From Paenibacillus agri (GTDB lineage Bacteria > Bacillota > Bacilli > Paenibacillales > Paenibacillaceae): a stretch of DNA of 64,000 nucleotides. Below are positions 63,528-64,000 of the stretch, piece by piece (positions within the stretch are counted from its first letter, which is position 1; every line of letters begins with the position of its first letter). The position numbers and the translations under genes are program-made. The DNA lies in assembly GCF_013359945.1 (NCBI RefSeq), contig NZ_JABWCS010000220.1, positions 186,001 to 250,000 on the forward strand, in the 5' to 3' direction. The notes below the pieces were generated by a model, which worked only from the letters and a program-made list of their open reading frames with translations, searched no databases and was not told where the DNA came from.

Positions 63528-64000
63528 CCGCCTTGTACTCCTTTCATATAATCGCGGATCTGTTGCAGGCTGACCTGACGCATGTCTTCCTGGTGCTGGT
63601 CCGCTTTGTACCATTCCACGGTCCGGGCCAGCGCCGTCTCCAGATTCCAGCGCGGAGTCCACCCAAGCTCCTGCTTCGCCATTGACGAGTCCAGTCGTAA
63701 ATAATGAGCCTCAGGCGGATGGGTGGTCTCCTGGTCGACAACATAGTTAGCCCCTTCTCCCCATAGGTTGCATAACTGGCGAACCAGTTGCTCCACGGAG
63801 TGGGCGTCATCGGGGCCGAAGTTCCATCCCTGATCATAAGGGGGACCGGACTCGACCAGTTTTTGCGCTAACAGCAAATATCCGTGTAGCGGCTCAAGCA
63901 CATGCTGCCAGGGCCGGACTGCCTGCGGATAGCGGATCTGGACAGCTTTCTGGCTCAGGACGGCCCGGACAACATCGGGAATCAGGCGTTCCTTACTCCA
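63524..64000 (-). CDS. rfbG: CDP-glucose 4,6-dehydratase (RfbG), 5' part beyond window
   Basis: Only the C-terminal 158 residues are inside the window; the frame is open to base 64000. The match is clear: ERLIPDVVRAVL, RPWQHVLEPLHGYLLLAQKL, WNFGPDD, and the C-terminal SLQQIRDYMKG. An apparent GTG start at 63901 is internal. It is an NAD-dependent SDR enzyme that makes CDP-4-keto-6-deoxyglucose from the rfbF product. Confidence 0.93.
   Translation of the reverse strand, partial: WSKERLIPDVVRAVLSQKAVQIRYPQAVRPWQHVLEPLHGYLLLAQKLVESGPPYDQGWNFGPDDAHSVEQLVRQLCNLWGEGANYVVDQETTHPPEAHYLRLDSSMAKQELGWTPRWNLETALARTVEWYKADQHQEDMRQVSLQQIRDYMKGVQGG

Overview
The window looks like chromosome of a spore-forming Firmicute of the Paenibacillus type. 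Pointers are a Bacillus-order suf operon (sufC-D-S-U-B), cotJABC with a sigma-E-like promoter, yhbH, a yfkAB-type radical SAM gene, a yunC-type gene, strong AGGAGG ribosome sites, frequent TTG/GTG starts and mid-range GC. No tRNA, rRNA, CRISPR array or prophage was seen.

Layout. 1-8.4 kb: maltodextrin region, with a leftward GH13 neopullulanase-type enzyme (cut by the window edge), an operator-rich divergent control region, a rightward binding protein-permease-permease ABC importer and a chemoreceptor. 8.4-9.05 kb: gene-poor segment bounded by IS-like inverted repeats that interrupts a short reading frame. 9-15.4 kb: yhbH, an amidohydrolase, small lipoprotein and membrane genes, a yunC-type gene and dps. 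15.6-21 kb: sufCDSUB behind a Fur-like box. 21-23 kb: a stalk-domain secreted protein and a HAD phosphatase. 23.4-27 kb: an asymmetric heterodimeric ABC exporter. 27-28.8 kb: repeat-rich non-coding DNA. 28.8-36.7 kb: two HD-GYP proteins (one with a broken HD dyad), a 5'-nucleotidase-type enzyme, uppP, yfkAB and a CNNM/CorC membrane protein. 36.8-38 kb: cotJABC. 38-39.2 kb: a repeat element and a yjbR-type gene.

39.3-56.3 kb is a 17-kb, one-directional cluster: a PAS-AAA+-HTH regulator whose GAFTGA loop is degenerate; two successive pairs of a DUF917/S-methyl-thiohydantoin-desulfurase-like protein with a hydantoinase/oxoprolinase-like ATPase; a complete dipeptide-type ABC importer; and an HyuA/HyuB pair. 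I infer uptake and ATP-dependent opening of a (thio)hydantoin- or lactam-like compound; the substrate is unknown. This is the best candidate for an undescribed system here.

56.4-58.2 kb: a two-TM channel with an odd filter, then a TetR fragment and an MFS fragment left by one deletion between divergent genes. 58.3-64 kb: a CDP-hexose glycan locus, with rfbF and a glycosyltransferase rightward converging on leftward rfbG, an rfbC-type epimerase, a second related glycosyltransferase, a GNAT acetyltransferase and a DegT aminotransferase.

A second highlight is non-coding. Two inverted copies of a 270-bp intergenic element (27.6 and 38.1 kb) each carry four 21-bp units spaced 51-62-51 bp, and a third, diverged array at 8.6 kb has the same 21-bp unit size and exactly the same 51-bp period.
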